The notes under the pieces: generated by a model
Database searches by the model: none
What the model was told of the DNA's origin: nothing
Seen by the model: the letters and a program-made list of their open reading frames with translations, nothing else
Shown here: one piece after another, positions 15,426 through 24,746 of the stretch
How the letters are laid out: every line of letters starts with the position of its first letter
How positions within the stretch are numbered: the first letter of the stretch is position 1
Assembly (NCBI GenBank): GCA_902778665.1
Contig: CACYYN010000020.1
Coordinates: 1-40,778, forward strand
Reading direction: 5' to 3'
DNA from: Oscillospiraceae bacterium
Lineage (GTDB): Bacteria; Bacillota; Clostridia; Oscillospirales; Oscillospiraceae
Length of the DNA stretch: 40,778 nucleotides
Made by a program: the position numbers and the translations under genes

Positions 15426-16208
15426 TTATATGTCGTCTGCCATTGTCAGTATCTCCGGCTCGCCGTCTGTGATAGCGACAGTGTTTTCATAGTGGCATGT
15501 CAGGGATCTGTCTGCCGAGACCACCGTCCAGTCATTGTCCAGAACCTCGATTTCCCAGCTCGGTCCTGCTATGACCATAGGCTCTATGGCAATCGTCATT
15601 CCCTTCACCAGTCTCGGGTTCCCGCGATGTCCGTTCTTTCGGTCGATTCTGAAGTTCGGCACTTCCGGGGCTTCATGCAGCTCCCGGCCTACGCCGTGTC
15701 CGACGTAGTCGCGCACAACGGAAAAACCGTGTGCCTCCACATATTCCTGAATCGCACTTCCGATATCCGAAATGCGATATCCTTCTCTGGCAAATTTGAT
15801 GCCTTCAAAGAAGCTCTGCCGTGTGACCTCAATGAGTTTTTTTGCTTCCTCACTGACTTCCCCGCAGGGGTAGGTCCCGGCACAGTCTCCCGTAAACCCG
15901 TGGATCATGGCACCAACGTCAATCGAGACGATATCACCGTTCCGGATCACTCTTTTTCCGGGTATACCGTGTATGACCTCTTCGTTCACAGAAACACAGG
16001 CGCTGCCGGGAAATCCTCCGTAACCCAGAAATGTGGGTTTCGCACCGCATTTCACGATATAATCATGCACATATTTGTCTATCTGTTTCGTTGTCACTCC
16101 GTCACGGATCGCTTGTCTCGCAATACTGCGGGCACCGGCTGTAATCCTTCCGGCCTGACGCATGAGCTCAATTTCTCTGGGGGATTTTACGTAGATAGTA
16201 TCTGACAT
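15426..16208 (-). CDS. map: Methionine aminopeptidase, type I
   Basis: 260 residues, removes the initiator methionine. The pita-bread fold metal ligands are recognisable: the two aspartates around DIVSIDVGA...GFTGDCAGTY, the histidine in YVGHGVGRELHE and the C-terminal glutamates. No N-terminal SEC-C zinc finger is present, so it is the short type Ia form. It begins 3 nt after the adk stop with a weak GGGGA signal, suggesting coupling. Confidence 0.96.
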   Translation of the reverse strand: MSDTIYVKSPREIELMRQAGRITAGARSIARQAIRDGVTTKQIDKYVHDYIVKCGAKPTFLGYGGFPGSACVSVNEEVIHGIPGKRVIRNGDIVSIDVGAMIHGFTGDCAGTYPCGEVSEEAKKLIEVTRQSFFEGIKFAREGYRISDIGSAIQEYVEAHGFSVVRDYVGHGVGRELHEAPEVPNFRIDRKNGHRGNPRLVKGMTIAIEPMVIAGPSWEIEVLDNDWTVVSADRSLTCHYENTVAITDGEPEILTMADDI

Positions 16209-16211
16209 AGA

Positions 16212-16844
16212 TCAAATCCCCAGGGCTTTTTTAATCTCTGCTGTGGTGGCTTCAATGGTGGGCTGGTTGTCAACCCTCACAAGTTTCCCTTCCTTCTCAT
16301 AGAAGGCCTTGAGAGGCTCCGTATCTTTATGGTACGTTGCAAGCCTTGCCCGTACGGTTTCTGCCGTGTCATCCTTGCGGATGCCCAGCTCTCCGCCGCA
16401 GAAGTCACATTTTCCCTCCGTTTTGGGAGGATTGCTGATGATATGGAAGGTTCTGCTGCAGTTCTTGCAGGTTCTTCTTCCGGACATACGCTCTACAATC
16501 GTCTCGTCCTCAATCTCGATGGACAGAGCCTTGTCGATCACGATCCCCATCTCTTCCATGGCCTCCGCCTGCGGAATGGTTCTGGGAACGCCGTCGAGGA
16601 TGTAGCCATTGGCGCAATCCTCTTTCGCCAGGCGCTCCCGGATGATGCCGATAATGACATCATCCGGAACCAGCCTTCCGGACTCTACGAATTCCTTCGC
16701 CTTCAGTCCGGTGGGCGTCCCTTCGCTCATTGCTGCGCGAAGGATATTGCCGGTGGAAATTGTCGGGATATGAAGTTCTGCGCTCAGGATATCAGCCTGG
16801 GTGCCCTTTCCTGCGCCCGGGGCGCCTAAAAGAATCAACCTCAT
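16212..16844 (-). CDS. adk: Adenylate kinase
   Basis: 210 residues, interconverts ATP+AMP and 2 ADP. The P-loop is GAPGAGKGTQ, followed by the AMP-binding region (TISTGNILRAA, LDGVPRTIPQAEAM) and a long LID with a four-cysteine zinc site (CKNC ... CDFC), as in Gram-positive enzymes. It sits between secY and map with 15 nt to secY. Confidence 0.97.
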   Translation of the reverse strand: MRLILLGAPGAGKGTQADILSAELHIPTISTGNILRAAMSEGTPTGLKAKEFVESGRLVPDDVIIGIIRERLAKEDCANGYILDGVPRTIPQAEAMEEMGIVIDKALSIEIEDETIVERMSGRRTCKNCSRTFHIISNPPKTEGKCDFCGGELGIRKDDTAETVRARLATYHKDTEPLKAFYEKEGKLVRVDNQPTIEATTAEIKKALGI

Positions 16845-16859
16845 AGCCTGTTACCCTTA

Positions 16860-18137
16860 TTAATCCAGGAAGCCCTTGTAGTTGCGCATGAGCAGCTGTG
16901 CCTCAATAGCACGGATGGTCTCAAGTGCAACACCGACAACGATGATGATGGAGGTTCCGCCGAGAGACAGGCCGGTAAGGCTTGCCGTCTTGCTGAATAC
17001 GGAAATCAGAATCGGCACCGTTGCGAGAATACCAAGGTAAAGTGCTCCGAACAGGGTGATCTTGTTCAGAACCTTCTGAATGAATTCGCTGGTGGGTTTA
17101 CCCGGACGGAAGCCGGGGATGTAACCGCCGTTCTTCTTCAGGTTGTTTGCCACTTCAATCGGGTTGAACTGAATGGTGGAATAGAAGTAGGCAAAGAAGA
17201 TGATCAGTGCAAAGTACAGAATTGCATACCAAACCGTGTTGGTCTGTGCCCAGCCGCTGTTGCTGTGGCCTGTGAAGGCTGCGATGGTGGCAGGCAGGGA
17301 TGCAATGGACTGTGCGAAGATGATCGGCATAACGCCGGACATATTCACCTTCATGGGCAGATGTGTGCTCTGTCCGCCGTACATCTTGCGGCCGACCACT
17401 CTCTTGGCATACTGCACCGGGATTCTGCGCTCGGCATCGTTCACGAAAACAATCAGAACGATGATAGCCAGTGCTCCGATGTACATCAGCACTGCAACCC
17501 ACCACTTCAGGTTGCCACCGATCACGTTGCTGATCGTGCTGACAATGCTTGTGGGGAAGCGGGAGATGATGCCTACAAACAGGATCATGGAGATACCGTT
17601 GCCGATGCCGTATTCGGTGATCTGCTCACCGAGCCACATAATCAGTGCAGAACCGGAGGTAAAGGTCAGTACAATGACGATTGCCGCCCAGACACTGTCT
17701 CTTGCCTCTGCAATGAGAAGGCCGTTGTTCTTGATGAGCATGTAGTAGGCAAAGCCCTGCAGAAGGCCGATGGCTACCGTGGAGTAACGTGTGATGGAGG
17801 CAATCTTTTTCTTGCCTTCCTCGCCCTCATCCTTACTCATGCGCTCGAGTGCGGGGATTGCAATGCACAGCAGCTGGATGATGATGGATGCGTTGATGTA
17901 CGGCTGGACGCTCAGGGCGAAAATCGTTGCCTGAGAAAATGCACCGCCGGACATGACGTTCAGCAGACCCAGAACAGTGTTCTGCAGAGAAGTGAAGTAG
18001 CTCTGCAGAGCAGCCGTGTTGACATACGGTACAGGGATTGCATTACCGATACGGAAAACAAGCAGAATAATCAGTGTGAACAGGATCTTCTTGCGAATCT
18101 CCTCTACACGCCATGCGTTCTTTAAAGTCTGAAGCAC
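16860..18137 (-). CDS. secY: Protein translocase subunit SecY
   Basis: 425 residues, ten membrane helices, the channel of the SecYEG translocon. Signatures include FRIGNAIPVPYV, GGAFSQATIFALSVQPYINASI, LGEQITEYGIGNGISMILF and NNLKKNGGYIPGFRPGKPT. It starts with GTG directly after the rplO stop (TAAGTG); a GAGGTGG lies upstream. The length and order are standard for Firmicutes. Confidence 0.97.
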   Translation of the reverse strand: MLQTLKNAWRVEEIRKKILFTLIILLVFRIGNAIPVPYVNTAALQSYFTSLQNTVLGLLNVMSGGAFSQATIFALSVQPYINASIIIQLLCIAIPALERMSKDEGEEGKKKIASITRYSTVAIGLLQGFAYYMLIKNNGLLIAEARDSVWAAIVIVLTFTSGSALIMWLGEQITEYGIGNGISMILFVGIISRFPTSIVSTISNVIGGNLKWWVAVLMYIGALAIIVLIVFVNDAERRIPVQYAKRVVGRKMYGGQSTHLPMKVNMSGVMPIIFAQSIASLPATIAAFTGHSNSGWAQTNTVWYAILYFALIIFFAYFYSTIQFNPIEVANNLKKNGGYIPGFRPGKPTSEFIQKVLNKITLFGALYLGILATVPILISVFSKTASLTGLSLGGTSIIIVVGVALETIRAIEAQLLMRNYKGFLD

Positions 18138-18578
18138 TTAGACCACCTCTGCCTTTCCGCCAGCCGCTTCAATCTTCTGTTTCGCGGTCTCGGAGAAAGC
18201 AGCAGCCTTTACTGTCAGTTTCTTGGTGATCTCACCGTTGCCAAGAATCTTCACACCGTTTTCGCACTTGGAGAGTACGCCGGCAATAATCATTGCCTGG
18301 GCATCAACCGTTGCGCCGTCCTCAAATTTATCAAGTGCAGAGACATTCACTGCTTCCAGGGGCTTTGCAAAAATGTTGTTGAACCCTCTCTTCGGAATAC
18401 GACGTGCCAGAGGCATCTGGCCGCCTTCAAATCCGATGCGGGTGCCGCCGCCGCTGCGAGCCTTCTGGCCTTTGTGTCCGCGGCCGGCTGTCTTGCCGTT
18501 TCCTGTTGCATGGCCTCTGCCCTTGCGCTTGTCAACGTGGGTAGAGCCGGGTACGGGAGAAAGATCGTTAATATACAT
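18138..18578 (-). CDS. rplO: 50S ribosomal protein L15
   Basis: 146 residues. The basic glycine-rich N-terminal extension (SGHATGNGKTAGRGHKGQ-like, with RSGGGTRIGFEGGQMPLARR) inserts into the 23S core, and the C-terminal globular part follows. The stop abuts the secY GTG. AGGAGGG precedes the ATG. Confidence 0.97.
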   Translation of the reverse strand: MYINDLSPVPGSTHVDKRKGRGHATGNGKTAGRGHKGQKARSGGGTRIGFEGGQMPLARRIPKRGFNNIFAKPLEAVNVSALDKFEDGATVDAQAMIIAGVLSKCENGVKILGNGEITKKLTVKAAAFSETAKQKIEAAGGKAEVV

Positions 18579-18592
18579 TCTCTTTTCCCTCC

Positions 18593-18772
18593 TTATTCTT
18601 CTGTAACCTTCAGGAGATAGCCGATTTTTGCTATCTTACCTCTGGTTGCGGGATTATCGGGCTGGACAGTCTCGTTGCCGATCTTGTGCAGACCGAGTGA
18701 TTTAGCCGTAGCGATGTGGCTGTCAAGTCTGCCGTTCAGGCTCTTGACCAGCTTGATTTTCAGTTTCGCCAT
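18593..18772 (-). CDS. rpmD: 50S ribosomal protein L30
   Basis: 59 residues, too short to stand out as a long frame, read directly: it begins MAKLKIKLVKSLNG, has the family core ATAKSLGLHKIGN and ends GYLLKVTEE. It binds 23S domain II. It lies between rpsE and rplO, 14 nt on each side, with an AGGAGG-type site. Confidence 0.96.
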   Translation of the reverse strand: MAKLKIKLVKSLNGRLDSHIATAKSLGLHKIGNETVQPDNPATRGKIAKIGYLLKVTEE

Positions 18773-18786
18773 TTGTCCTGTCCTCC

Positions 18787-19314
18787 TTAACCCTGAACTT
18801 CTTCAGGAGTCTTGCCTCTGGCTGCTGCAACCTGGGCTGCGTCACGCAGAGACTTGAGGCCTTCCATCGTTGCCGCAACAACGTTGGCCGGGTTGTTGGT
18901 GCGCAGGCACTTGGTACGGATGTCACGGATTCCCGCAGCTTCCACCACTGCACGTACTGCACCGCCGGCGATAACGCCGGTGCCTTCAGGTGCCGGCTTG
19001 AGAAGGACACGGCCTGCGCCGAACTCGCCGATCACCTCGTGGGGAATGCTGGTTCCCTTCAGGGTGACACTGCAGATGTTCTTCTTGGCATCTTCAAGGC
19101 CCTTGCGGATTGCTTCGGAAACTTCATTCGCCTTGCCCATGCCGAAACCGACACGGCCGTTTCCGTCACCTACAACACAGAGTGCGGAGAACTTTGCGAC
19201 ACGACCGCCCTTAACGGTCTTGCTGACACGGTTGAGGGAAACTACTTTCTCGATGAACTCGGAAGGAGCTTCTTCTCTGTTCCTGCGTTCTCTTCTGTCA
19301 TTATTATATGCCAT
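18787..19314 (-). CDS. rpsE: 30S ribosomal protein S5
   Basis: 175 residues. It shows the N-terminal dsRNA-binding-like domain ([17 protein letters not shown]) and the C-terminal domain with [24 protein letters not shown]5 works in decoding fidelity and mRNA unwinding. GGAAGGGGG precedes the ATG. Confidence 0.98.
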   Translation of the reverse strand: MAYNNDRRERRNREEAPSEFIEKVVSLNRVSKTVKGGRVAKFSALCVVGDGNGRVGFGMGKANEVSEAIRKGLEDAKKNICSVTLKGTSIPHEVIGEFGAGRVLLKPAPEGTGVIAGGAVRAVVEAAGIRDIRTKCLRTNNPANVVAATMEGLKSLRDAAQVAAARGKTPEEVQG

Positions 19315-19331
19315 TTCGTTATCCCCCTTCC

Positions 19332-19691
19332 TTAGAATTTCAGGCCGCCCTCACGGGCGCCTTCTGCCAGAGCCTGTACACGGCCGTGGTAAATATAACC
19401 GCCGCGATCGAACACGACTTCTTCAATGCCCTTTTTCAGAGCACGCTCTGCAACCGTTGCACCGACTTTCTTTGCTGCGTCGCAGTTGCTTCCGAGGCCT
19501 TCAAAGCCTTTTTCAACGGTAGATGCGGAAACCAGGGTATTGCCTGCCACATCATCGATGATCTGGGCATAGATGTGATTTTCGCTGCGGAAAACACAGA
19601 GACGGGGTCTCTCCGGAGTGCCGGAGATCTTTCCGCGAACTCTGTTGTGGCGCTTCATGCGCTGTCCTTTAGTATCAGGTCTTTTAATCAT
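19332..19691 (-). CDS. rplR: 50S ribosomal protein L18
   Basis: 119 residues, a 5S rRNA-binding protein: [28 protein letters not shown] and the end [25 protein letters not shown]. The order rplF-rplR-rpsE is standard. Confidence 0.98.
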   Translation of the reverse strand: MIKRPDTKGQRMKRHNRVRGKISGTPERPRLCVFRSENHIYAQIIDDVAGNTLVSASTVEKGFEGLGSNCDAAKKVGATVAERALKKGIEEVVFDRGGYIYHGRVQALAEGAREGGLKF

Positions 19692-19707
19692 TCAGGCGAT
19701 CCTCCGT

Positions 19708-20250
19708 TTACTTGGCACCGGTCTTGCCTTCTTTGCGGCGAATGGTCTCGTAGTCATACTTGATACCTTTGCCCTTGTAGGGTTCGGGAGGTCTCTTGCC
19801 ACGGACTTCAGCTGCAAACTGGCCAACCTTCTGCTTGTCGATTCCTTTGATCACAATGTGGTTTGCATCGGGAACTTCAATCTGAATATCGTCCGTCTCG
19901 GGAACAATAACCTGATGGGAGTAACCCAGATTCATCACAAGCTTCTTATCTTCCTTGGAGGCACGGTAACCGACACCGTTGATCTCCAGCTTCTTCTCGA
20001 AGCCATGGGTCACACCGATAACCATATTGTCAATCAGGGTTCTGGTGAGACCGTGATAAGACTTGTTCTCTTTCGTGTCATCAGGACGGGAAACATGGAT
20101 AACGCCGTTATCGATCTCGACCTTCATCTGGGGAATCAGAGTACGCTCAAGCGTGCCCTTCGGCCCTTTGACAACAATGTGATTGCCTTCCTGGATGCTG
20201 ACCTCGACACCTGCCGGGATCGTAATAGCCTTCAGACCAATTCTTGACAT
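19708..20250 (-). CDS. rplF: 50S ribosomal protein L6
   Basis: 180 residues with the two repeated L6 domains; start MSRIGLKAITIPAGVEV, NMVIGVTHGFEKKLEINGVGYRA and the end RGKRPPEPYKGKGIKY. It lies at the factor-binding stalk base. AGGAGG precedes the ATG. Confidence 0.98.
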   Translation of the reverse strand: MSRIGLKAITIPAGVEVSIQEGNHIVVKGPKGTLERTLIPQMKVEIDNGVIHVSRPDDTKENKSYHGLTRTLIDNMVIGVTHGFEKKLEINGVGYRASKEDKKLVMNLGYSHQVIVPETDDIQIEVPDANHIVIKGIDKQKVGQFAAEVRGKRPPEPYKGKGIKYDYETIRRKEGKTGAK

Positions 20251-20262
20251 GTCTCTTCCTCC

Positions 20263-20661
20263 TTACCAAACGAATGCGAGGACTTCACCGCCGACGTTGA
20301 GCTTGCGTGCCTTCTTGTCGGTCATGACGCCCTTTGAGGTGGAGACAATTGCAATGCCGAGGCCTTTCAGAACGCGGGGAAGCTCGTCAGCACCTGCATA
20401 AACACGCAGACCGGGCTTACTTACACGGCGGAGGCCCTGGATTGCCTTTTCTTTGCCGGGGAGATACTTAAGGGTGATGCGGATGATGCCCTGTGTGCCG
20501 TCATCGATGATCTGATAGTTCTTGATGTAGCCTTCCTCGAGAAGGATTTCAGCAATCGCTTTCTTCATCTTTGAAGCGGGGACATCAACGGATTCGTGCT
20601 TTGCGCTGCCGGCATTGCGGATTCTGGTCAGCATGTCGGCAATGGGATCTGTGATTTGCAT
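20263..20661 (-). CDS. rpsH: 30S ribosomal protein S8
   Basis: 132 residues: [18 protein letters not shown], the central [10 protein letters not shown] and the conserved C-terminal [23 protein letters not shown]8 is a primary 16S binder and in E. coli the spc-operon repressor. Here it follows a 183-nt structured spacer after rpsN. Confidence 0.98.
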   Translation of the reverse strand: MQITDPIADMLTRIRNAGSAKHESVDVPASKMKKAIAEILLEEGYIKNYQIIDDGTQGIIRITLKYLPGKEKAIQGLRRVSKPGLRVYAGADELPRVLKGLGIAIVSTSKGVMTDKKARKLNVGGEVLAFVW

Positions 20662-20844
20662 TCTTTCTTTCTCCTTATTTAGAGTTACTGCCCATTTAGG
20701 CAGTTTCAGTGATGAGGTTCCGCGTCAATGCTTGATTGACCGCGGCCTTTCATCAGCGGATATGAATAAAGAACTCCGAATGTTCCGTGATGATAGCCGA
20801 TTATTTTCGGCGTTCATCACTTCCCATTCGTCATTCGTCATTCC
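20662..20844 (-). repeat. Structured 183-nt spacer between rpsN and rpsH
   Basis: No gene. It holds a 7-nt tandem motif CATTCGT repeated about 2.7 times (20825-20843), and three hairpins: 20787-20820 (7-bp outer stem, 5-bp inner stem), 20711-20754 (stems of 5, 2, 5 and 5 bp with bulges) and 20687-20704 (ACTGCC/GGCAGT). Such gaps are normally 10-40 nt here. It may be an inserted miniature repeat element or an RNA control site for S8. Confidence 0.5.
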
Positions 20845-21030
20845 TTAGAAGCTTGCCTTGCGCACGCCGGGGATCTGTCCCTTATAGGCGAGCTCGCGGA
20901 AGCAGATACGGCAGATGCCGTAGTTGCGGAGATAAGCATGAGGACGGCCGCAGATTTTGCAGCGGTTGTATTTGCGGGTGGAGAATTTAGCAGGGGCCTG
21001 CTGTTTCAGAATCATTGATTTCTTAGCCAT
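20845..21030 (-). CDS. rpsN: 30S ribosomal protein S14, zinc type
   Basis: 61 residues. Cys24, Cys27, Cys40 and Cys43 (CKIC...CRIC) make this the short zinc-binding S14 (type Z) common in Firmicutes, ending [13 protein letters not shown]. Good AGGAG upstream of the ATG. Confidence 0.98.
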   Translation of the reverse strand: MAKKSMILKQQAPAKFSTRKYNRCKICGRPHAYLRNYGICRICFRELAYKGQIPGVRKASF

Positions 21031-21046
21031 GATATTCTCTCCTTCC

Positions 21047-21586
21047 TCAGCTCATAAACGGAGCACCCATGAGCTTGAGCAGCTCACGTGCTTCTTCATC
21101 AGTCTGTGCCGTGGTGGTAATGGCAATGTTCATGCCGCGAAGCTTTTCTATCTTGTCATACTCGATTTCCGGGAAGATGATCTGCTCTTTGAGACCGAGG
21201 CTGTAGTTGCCGCGTCCGTCAAAAGCGTCTGCGGAAATTCCGCGGAAGTCACGTACACGGGGAAGTGCGATGTTGAACAGACGGTCCAGGAACTCCCACA
21301 TACGATCGCTGCGGAGCGTTACCTTTACTCCGACCTTCATGCCTTCACGAAGTTTGAAGTTTGCAACAGACTTCTTTGCAACCGTTGCAACAGCATGCTG
21401 ACCGGTAATAGCAGAGATGTCTTTAATGACAGCTTCCAGTGCCTTTGCATTGTCCTTGCAGTCACCGCAGCCGACAGACACGACGATCTTGTCGATACGG
21501 GGGATCTGCATGACGGACTTGTACTGGAACTTCTTCATCAGAGCAGGAGCAACTTCCTCAACATACTTTTTCTTCATTGTAGTCAT
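21047..21586 (-). CDS. rplE: 50S ribosomal protein L5
   Basis: 179 residues, 5S rRNA-binding: [41 protein letters not shown] and [19 protein letters not shown] chose the ATG at 21586; the open frame extends 38 codons into rplX, but those residues are not L5-like. GGAG stands 12 nt upstream, a long spacing. Confidence 0.97.
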   Translation of the reverse strand: MTTMKKKYVEEVAPALMKKFQYKSVMQIPRIDKIVVSVGCGDCKDNAKALEAVIKDISAITGQHAVATVAKKSVANFKLREGMKVGVKVTLRSDRMWEFLDRLFNIALPRVRDFRGISADAFDGRGNYSLGLKEQIIFPEIEYDKIEKLRGMNIAITTTAQTDEEARELLKLMGAPFMS

Positions 21587-21606
21587 TGTGGCTGTTATCT
21601 CCTTTC

Positions 21607-21912
21607 TCAAACTTCTGCGCCGCACTTTTTGCAGATACGGACTTTCTTGTCGCCTGCAATCTTGTGGCCTACGCGAGTAGCTTTGCCGCACTTGGGGCAT
21701 ACAAGCTGCACTTTGCTGGCATAGATCGGGGTTTCAACTTTGATGATGCCGCCGTCTTCGCCCTGCTTGGTCGGCTTTCTGTGTTTGGTAGCAACGTTAA
21801 CGCCTTCTACCACCACTTTGCCTGCCTTCGGCTCAGCGATCAGGACCTTGCCCTGCTTACCCTTGTCCTTACCGGACAGAACCACGACTTTATCGTCTTT
21901 TTTAATATTCAT
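21607..21912 (-). CDS. rplX: 50S ribosomal protein L24
   Basis: 101 residues. It has the N-terminal KOW motif ([19 protein letters not shown]) and a C-terminal four-cysteine zinc-ribbon-like end (CPKC ... CKKC). L24 initiates 50S assembly. AGGAGG precedes the ATG. Confidence 0.97.
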   Translation of the reverse strand: MNIKKDDKVVVLSGKDKGKQGKVLIAEPKAGKVVVEGVNVATKHRKPTKQGEDGGIIKVETPIYASKVQLVCPKCGKATRVGHKIAGDKKVRICKKCGAEV

Positions 21913-21924
21913 TCCGGTACCTCC

Positions 21925-22296
21925 TCAGATTACTTCCGGAGCAAGGGACAGGATCTTCATGTATTCCTTGTCGCGAAGCTCACGGGCAACCGGCCCGAAA
22001 ATACGTGTTCCGCGGGGATTCTTGTCACCGCTGTTGATGAGCACTGCAGCATTCTCATCAAAACGTACGTAGGTGCCGTCTGCACGTCTTACGGGCTTAA
22101 CCGTACGTACGATAACTGCACGCACAACATCGCCCTTCTTTACCTGACCGCCCGGAGCAGCCTTGCGGACAGAGCAGATCACTACGTCACCAATGCTGCC
22201 GTACTTACGGCCGGAGCCGCCGAGCACACGGATGGTCTTAAGTTCTTTTGCGCCGGTATTGTCTGCAACTTTCAGATAGGTTTCTTCCTGTATCAT
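21925..22296 (-). CDS. rplN: 50S ribosomal protein L14
   Basis: 123 residues: [35 protein letters not shown] and [16 protein letters not shown]. It contacts 16S helix 14 at an intersubunit bridge. Strong AGGAGG upstream. Confidence 0.98.
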   Translation of the reverse strand: MIQEETYLKVADNTGAKELKTIRVLGGSGRKYGSIGDVVICSVRKAAPGGQVKKGDVVRAVIVRTVKPVRRADGTYVRFDENAAVLINSGDKNPRGTRIFGPVARELRDKEYMKILSLAPEVI

Positions 22297-22309
22297 TTAC
22301 GGCGCCTCC

Positions 22310-22573
22310 TTACTTTGCTTTCTCGACGATTTCAACCACGCGCCATCTCTTATCCTTGGAAAGGGGGCGGGTCTCCATCACACGAACGATATCTCCGATC
22401 CCGCACTCATTGTTTTCATCATGAGCCTTCAGGCGATATGTTCTTCCGATGATCTTTTTATATGTCTTGTGTGCAACATGGTCTTCGACAATCACAACAA
22501 CCGTCTTGTCCATCTTGTCACTGACAACTTTACCCGTGCGAACCTTACGGAAAGTAGTTCTATTTTCTTCCAT
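22310..22573 (-). CDS. rpsQ: 30S ribosomal protein S17
   Basis: 87 residues, OB-fold: [30 protein letters not shown]-like core and [19 protein letters not shown]. Primary 16S rRNA binder. AGGAGG precedes the ATG. Confidence 0.98.
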   Translation of the reverse strand: MEENRTTFRKVRTGKVVSDKMDKTVVVIVEDHVAHKTYKKIIGRTYRLKAHDENNECGIGDIVRVMETRPLSKDKRWRVVEIVEKAK

Positions 22574-22587
22574 TATACCTTACCTCC

Positions 22588-22776
22588 TCAGTTCTGCTTC
22601 TCGCGCAGAACGGTCTTCACGCGAGCGATATCACGACGGGTAGCGGAAATCTTGGTGGGGTTGTCAAGATGGTTGGTAGCATGCTGCATACGAAGCATGA
22701 ACAGGTCCTTCTTGAGGTCGACGAGCTTGCTTTCAAGCTCTGCAACGGACATGTTGCGGATTTCGTTTGCCTTCAT
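22588..22776 (-). CDS. rpmC: 50S ribosomal protein L29
   Basis: 62 residues, two helices: MKANEIRNMSVAELESKL and LRMQHATNHLDNPTKISATR. It lies at the tunnel exit, next to the SRP and trigger-factor docking site. The ATG at 22776, 1 nt after the rplP stop, fits better than a GTG three codons upstream. Confidence 0.97.
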   Translation of the reverse strand: MKANEIRNMSVAELESKLVDLKKDLFMLRMQHATNHLDNPTKISATRRDIARVKTVLREKQN

Positions 22777-22777
22777 C

Positions 22778-23206
22778 TTATTCACCCTCTCCTTCTACAG
22801 CTTCCTTCGCAACGATCTTGGTCTTGATCGGAAGCTTGTGGCTGGCGAGACGAAGAGCTTCACGGGCTGTCTCTTCAGGCACACCTGCGATCTCAAACAT
22901 CACTCTGCCGGGTTTTACAACGGATACCCAGTACTCCGGGGAGCCTTTACCGGAACCCATACGGGTCTCGGCCGGCTTTGCAGTAACAGGCTTGTCCGGG
23001 AAGATCTTGATCCAGACCTGACCGCCACGCTTGGTGTAACGGGTCATGGCAATACGTGCTGCCTCAATCTGGTTGGAGGTGATCCAGCCCGGCTCGGAAG
23101 CCTGAAGACCGAACTCACCGTAAGTTACCACATTACCGCGTGTTGCTTTGCCCTTCATACGGCCACGCTGTACTCTGCGGTACTTGACTCTTTTCGGCAT
23201 TAACAT
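22778..23206 (-). CDS. rplP: 50S ribosomal protein L16
   Basis: 142 residues: [43 protein letters not shown] and the end. L16 shapes the A-site region of the peptidyl transferase centre. The MLMPKR start at 23206 is the family's common form, overlaps the rpsC stop, and has GGAGG 9 nt upstream. Confidence 0.98.
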   Translation of the reverse strand: MLMPKRVKYRRVQRGRMKGKATRGNVVTYGEFGLQASEPGWITSNQIEAARIAMTRYTKRGGQVWIKIFPDKPVTAKPAETRMGSGKGSPEYWVSVVKPGRVMFEIAGVPEETAREALRLASHKLPIKTKIVAKEAVEGEGE

Positions 23207-24084
23207 TAGTTTTTGCCTCCTTCCTCTGCGGGTGCTGCAGGACGGGGTGCACGGCGTTCACTGTTCTGGAATGCCGGTCTGTTGCCGTAGCCGCCCTGAC
23301 CGCGACTGTCGCGGTTGTCACGGTTATAGCCACCCTGACGGTTGTCACGGTTGTAACCGCCCTGACGTCTGTCGCCCTGGCGACGGTCGTCTCTTCTGCG
23401 GCGCTCGCCCTGGGGCTTGCTCAGATCCATGGTTCTCGGAGTGGTGCGGAGTGTCTGAGAAAGAACTTCGCCTTTGTAAATCCAAACCTTGATACCGATA
23501 CGGCCGTAAGTGGTGTCTGCCTCTGCAAAACCGTAGTCAATGTCTGCACGGATTGTCTGAAGAGGAATGGTGCCTTCGTGGTATGTCTCACTGCGGGCGA
23601 TTTCAGCACCGCCGAGACGTCCGCCACATTTAATCTTGATGCCGCGAGCGCCCATTCTCATGGCACGACCCATAGCATTCTTCATGGCACGGCGGAAGCC
23701 GATACGCTTCTCAAGCTGCTGAGCAATGTTCTCGGCAACCAGCTGAGCGTTCATGTCAGGTGTGCGGACTTCCACGATGGAAATCTTCACATCCTTGCCG
23801 ATCATTTTGCTGACCTGAGCTTCGAGCTTGGTGATCTCTTCGCCGCCCTTACCGATTACAACACCGGGTCTGGAGCAGTGGATATAAATCCTGACCTTGG
23901 AGGAATCACGCTCTATCTCAATGGTAGGAACACCGGCGGAATAGAGAGCCTTCTTTAAATAAGTACGAATCTTGTGATCTTCAACAATAAGATCGCCGAC
24001 CTTATCTTCTCTTGCGTACCATCTGGAATCCCAGTCTTTGATAACGCCAACGCGCAACCCATGCGGGTTAACCTTCTGACCCAT
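23206..24084 (-). CDS. rpsC: 30S ribosomal protein S3 with a long repetitive tail
   Basis: 292 residues, longer than the usual 210-240. Residues 1-225 are a normal S3: [20 protein letters not shown], the KH domain with [15 protein letters not shown], and the C-terminal domain ([32 protein letters not shown]). Residues 226-292 are a low-complexity tail rich in R, G, N, D and Q with two QGGYNRDNR units, then an [12 protein letters not shown] end. The units are coded by a 27-nt tandem repeat (23312-23338 and 23339-23365, 24 of 27 identical). S3 lines the mRNA entry channel, so the basic tail could contact mRNA; this is inference. Confidence 0.97.
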   Translation of the reverse strand: MGQKVNPHGLRVGVIKDWDSRWYAREDKVGDLIVEDHKIRTYLKKALYSAGVPTIEIERDSSKVRIYIHCSRPGVVIGKGGEEITKLEAQVSKMIGKDVKISIVEVRTPDMNAQLVAENIAQQLEKRIGFRRAMKNAMGRAMRMGARGIKIKCGGRLGGAEIARSETYHEGTIPLQTIRADIDYGFAEADTTYGRIGIKVWIYKGEVLSQTLRTTPRTMDLSKPQGERRRRDDRRQGDRRQGGYNRDNRQGGYNRDNRDSRGQGGYGNRPAFQNSERRAPRPAAPAEEGGKN

Positions 24085-24102
24085 TAATTCTGCCTCCTTT
24101 CC

Positions 24103-24450
24103 TTATTCTCTCTCAGCAACAGCGACATAGATGTGGCTGGTGCGTTTATTGATGCGGTACATACGGCCCTGTGCACGGGGTCTGCCTCTTTTGAGGATCG
24201 GGCCTGCACCGGCATACGTCGTGCAGACATAGAGCTTTTCCGGATCCATCTCAAAGTTGTTCTCTGCGTTTGCCATAGCACTCTTGAGAACCTTGATCAT
24301 CAGCTCACATCCGGCTTTGGGGGTGTTTTCCATCATAGCAAGTGCAACGTCAGCATTCTTGCCGCGAATCATGTTGCAGATGATTTCAACCTTGCGGGGA
24401 GCTATGCGGGCATAATTATGCTCTGCGTAAGCAATCTTTTTTTCGTCCAT
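24103..24450 (-). CDS. rplV: 50S ribosomal protein L22
   Basis: 115 residues: ARIAPRKVEIICNMIRGKN and, at the tunnel-wall hairpin end, PILKRGRPRAQGRMYRINKRTSHI. I chose the ATG at 24450, 6-7 nt after GAGGAGG; an ATG five codons upstream is itself part of that Shine-Dalgarno. Confidence 0.97.
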   Translation of the reverse strand: MDEKKIAYAEHNYARIAPRKVEIICNMIRGKNADVALAMMENTPKAGCELMIKVLKSAMANAENNFEMDPEKLYVCTTYAGAGPILKRGRPRAQGRMYRINKRTSHIYVAVAERE

Positions 24451-24461
24451 GTGAATCCTCC

Positions 24462-24734
24462 TCATTTCGCGGTCTTGCTACCGGAGTGGCCGCGGAATGT
24501 ACGTGTCGGAGCAAACTCGCCGAGTTTATGGCCAACCATATCTTCCGTGACATACACGGGAACATGACGACGGCCGTCATGAACAGCGATTGTGTGCCCA
24601 ACAAAGGACGGGAAAATGGTAGAGGCACGAGACCAAGTCTTCACGACCTGCTTATTGCCGGTCTTGTTCATTTCATCGACTCTCTTCAGAAGCTCAGGAG
24701 CTGCGAAGGGGCCTTTTTTAATACTTCTGCTCAT
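24462..24734 (-). CDS. rpsS: 30S ribosomal protein S19
   Basis: 90 residues: [41 protein letters not shown] and the end [18 protein letters not shown]19 sits at the 30S head and pairs with S13. Strong AGGAGGG upstream. Confidence 0.98.
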   Translation of the reverse strand: MSRSIKKGPFAAPELLKRVDEMNKTGNKQVVKTWSRASTIFPSFVGHTIAVHDGRRHVPVYVTEDMVGHKLGEFAPTRTFRGHSGSKTAK

Positions 24735-24746
24735 TAAATTCCCTCC

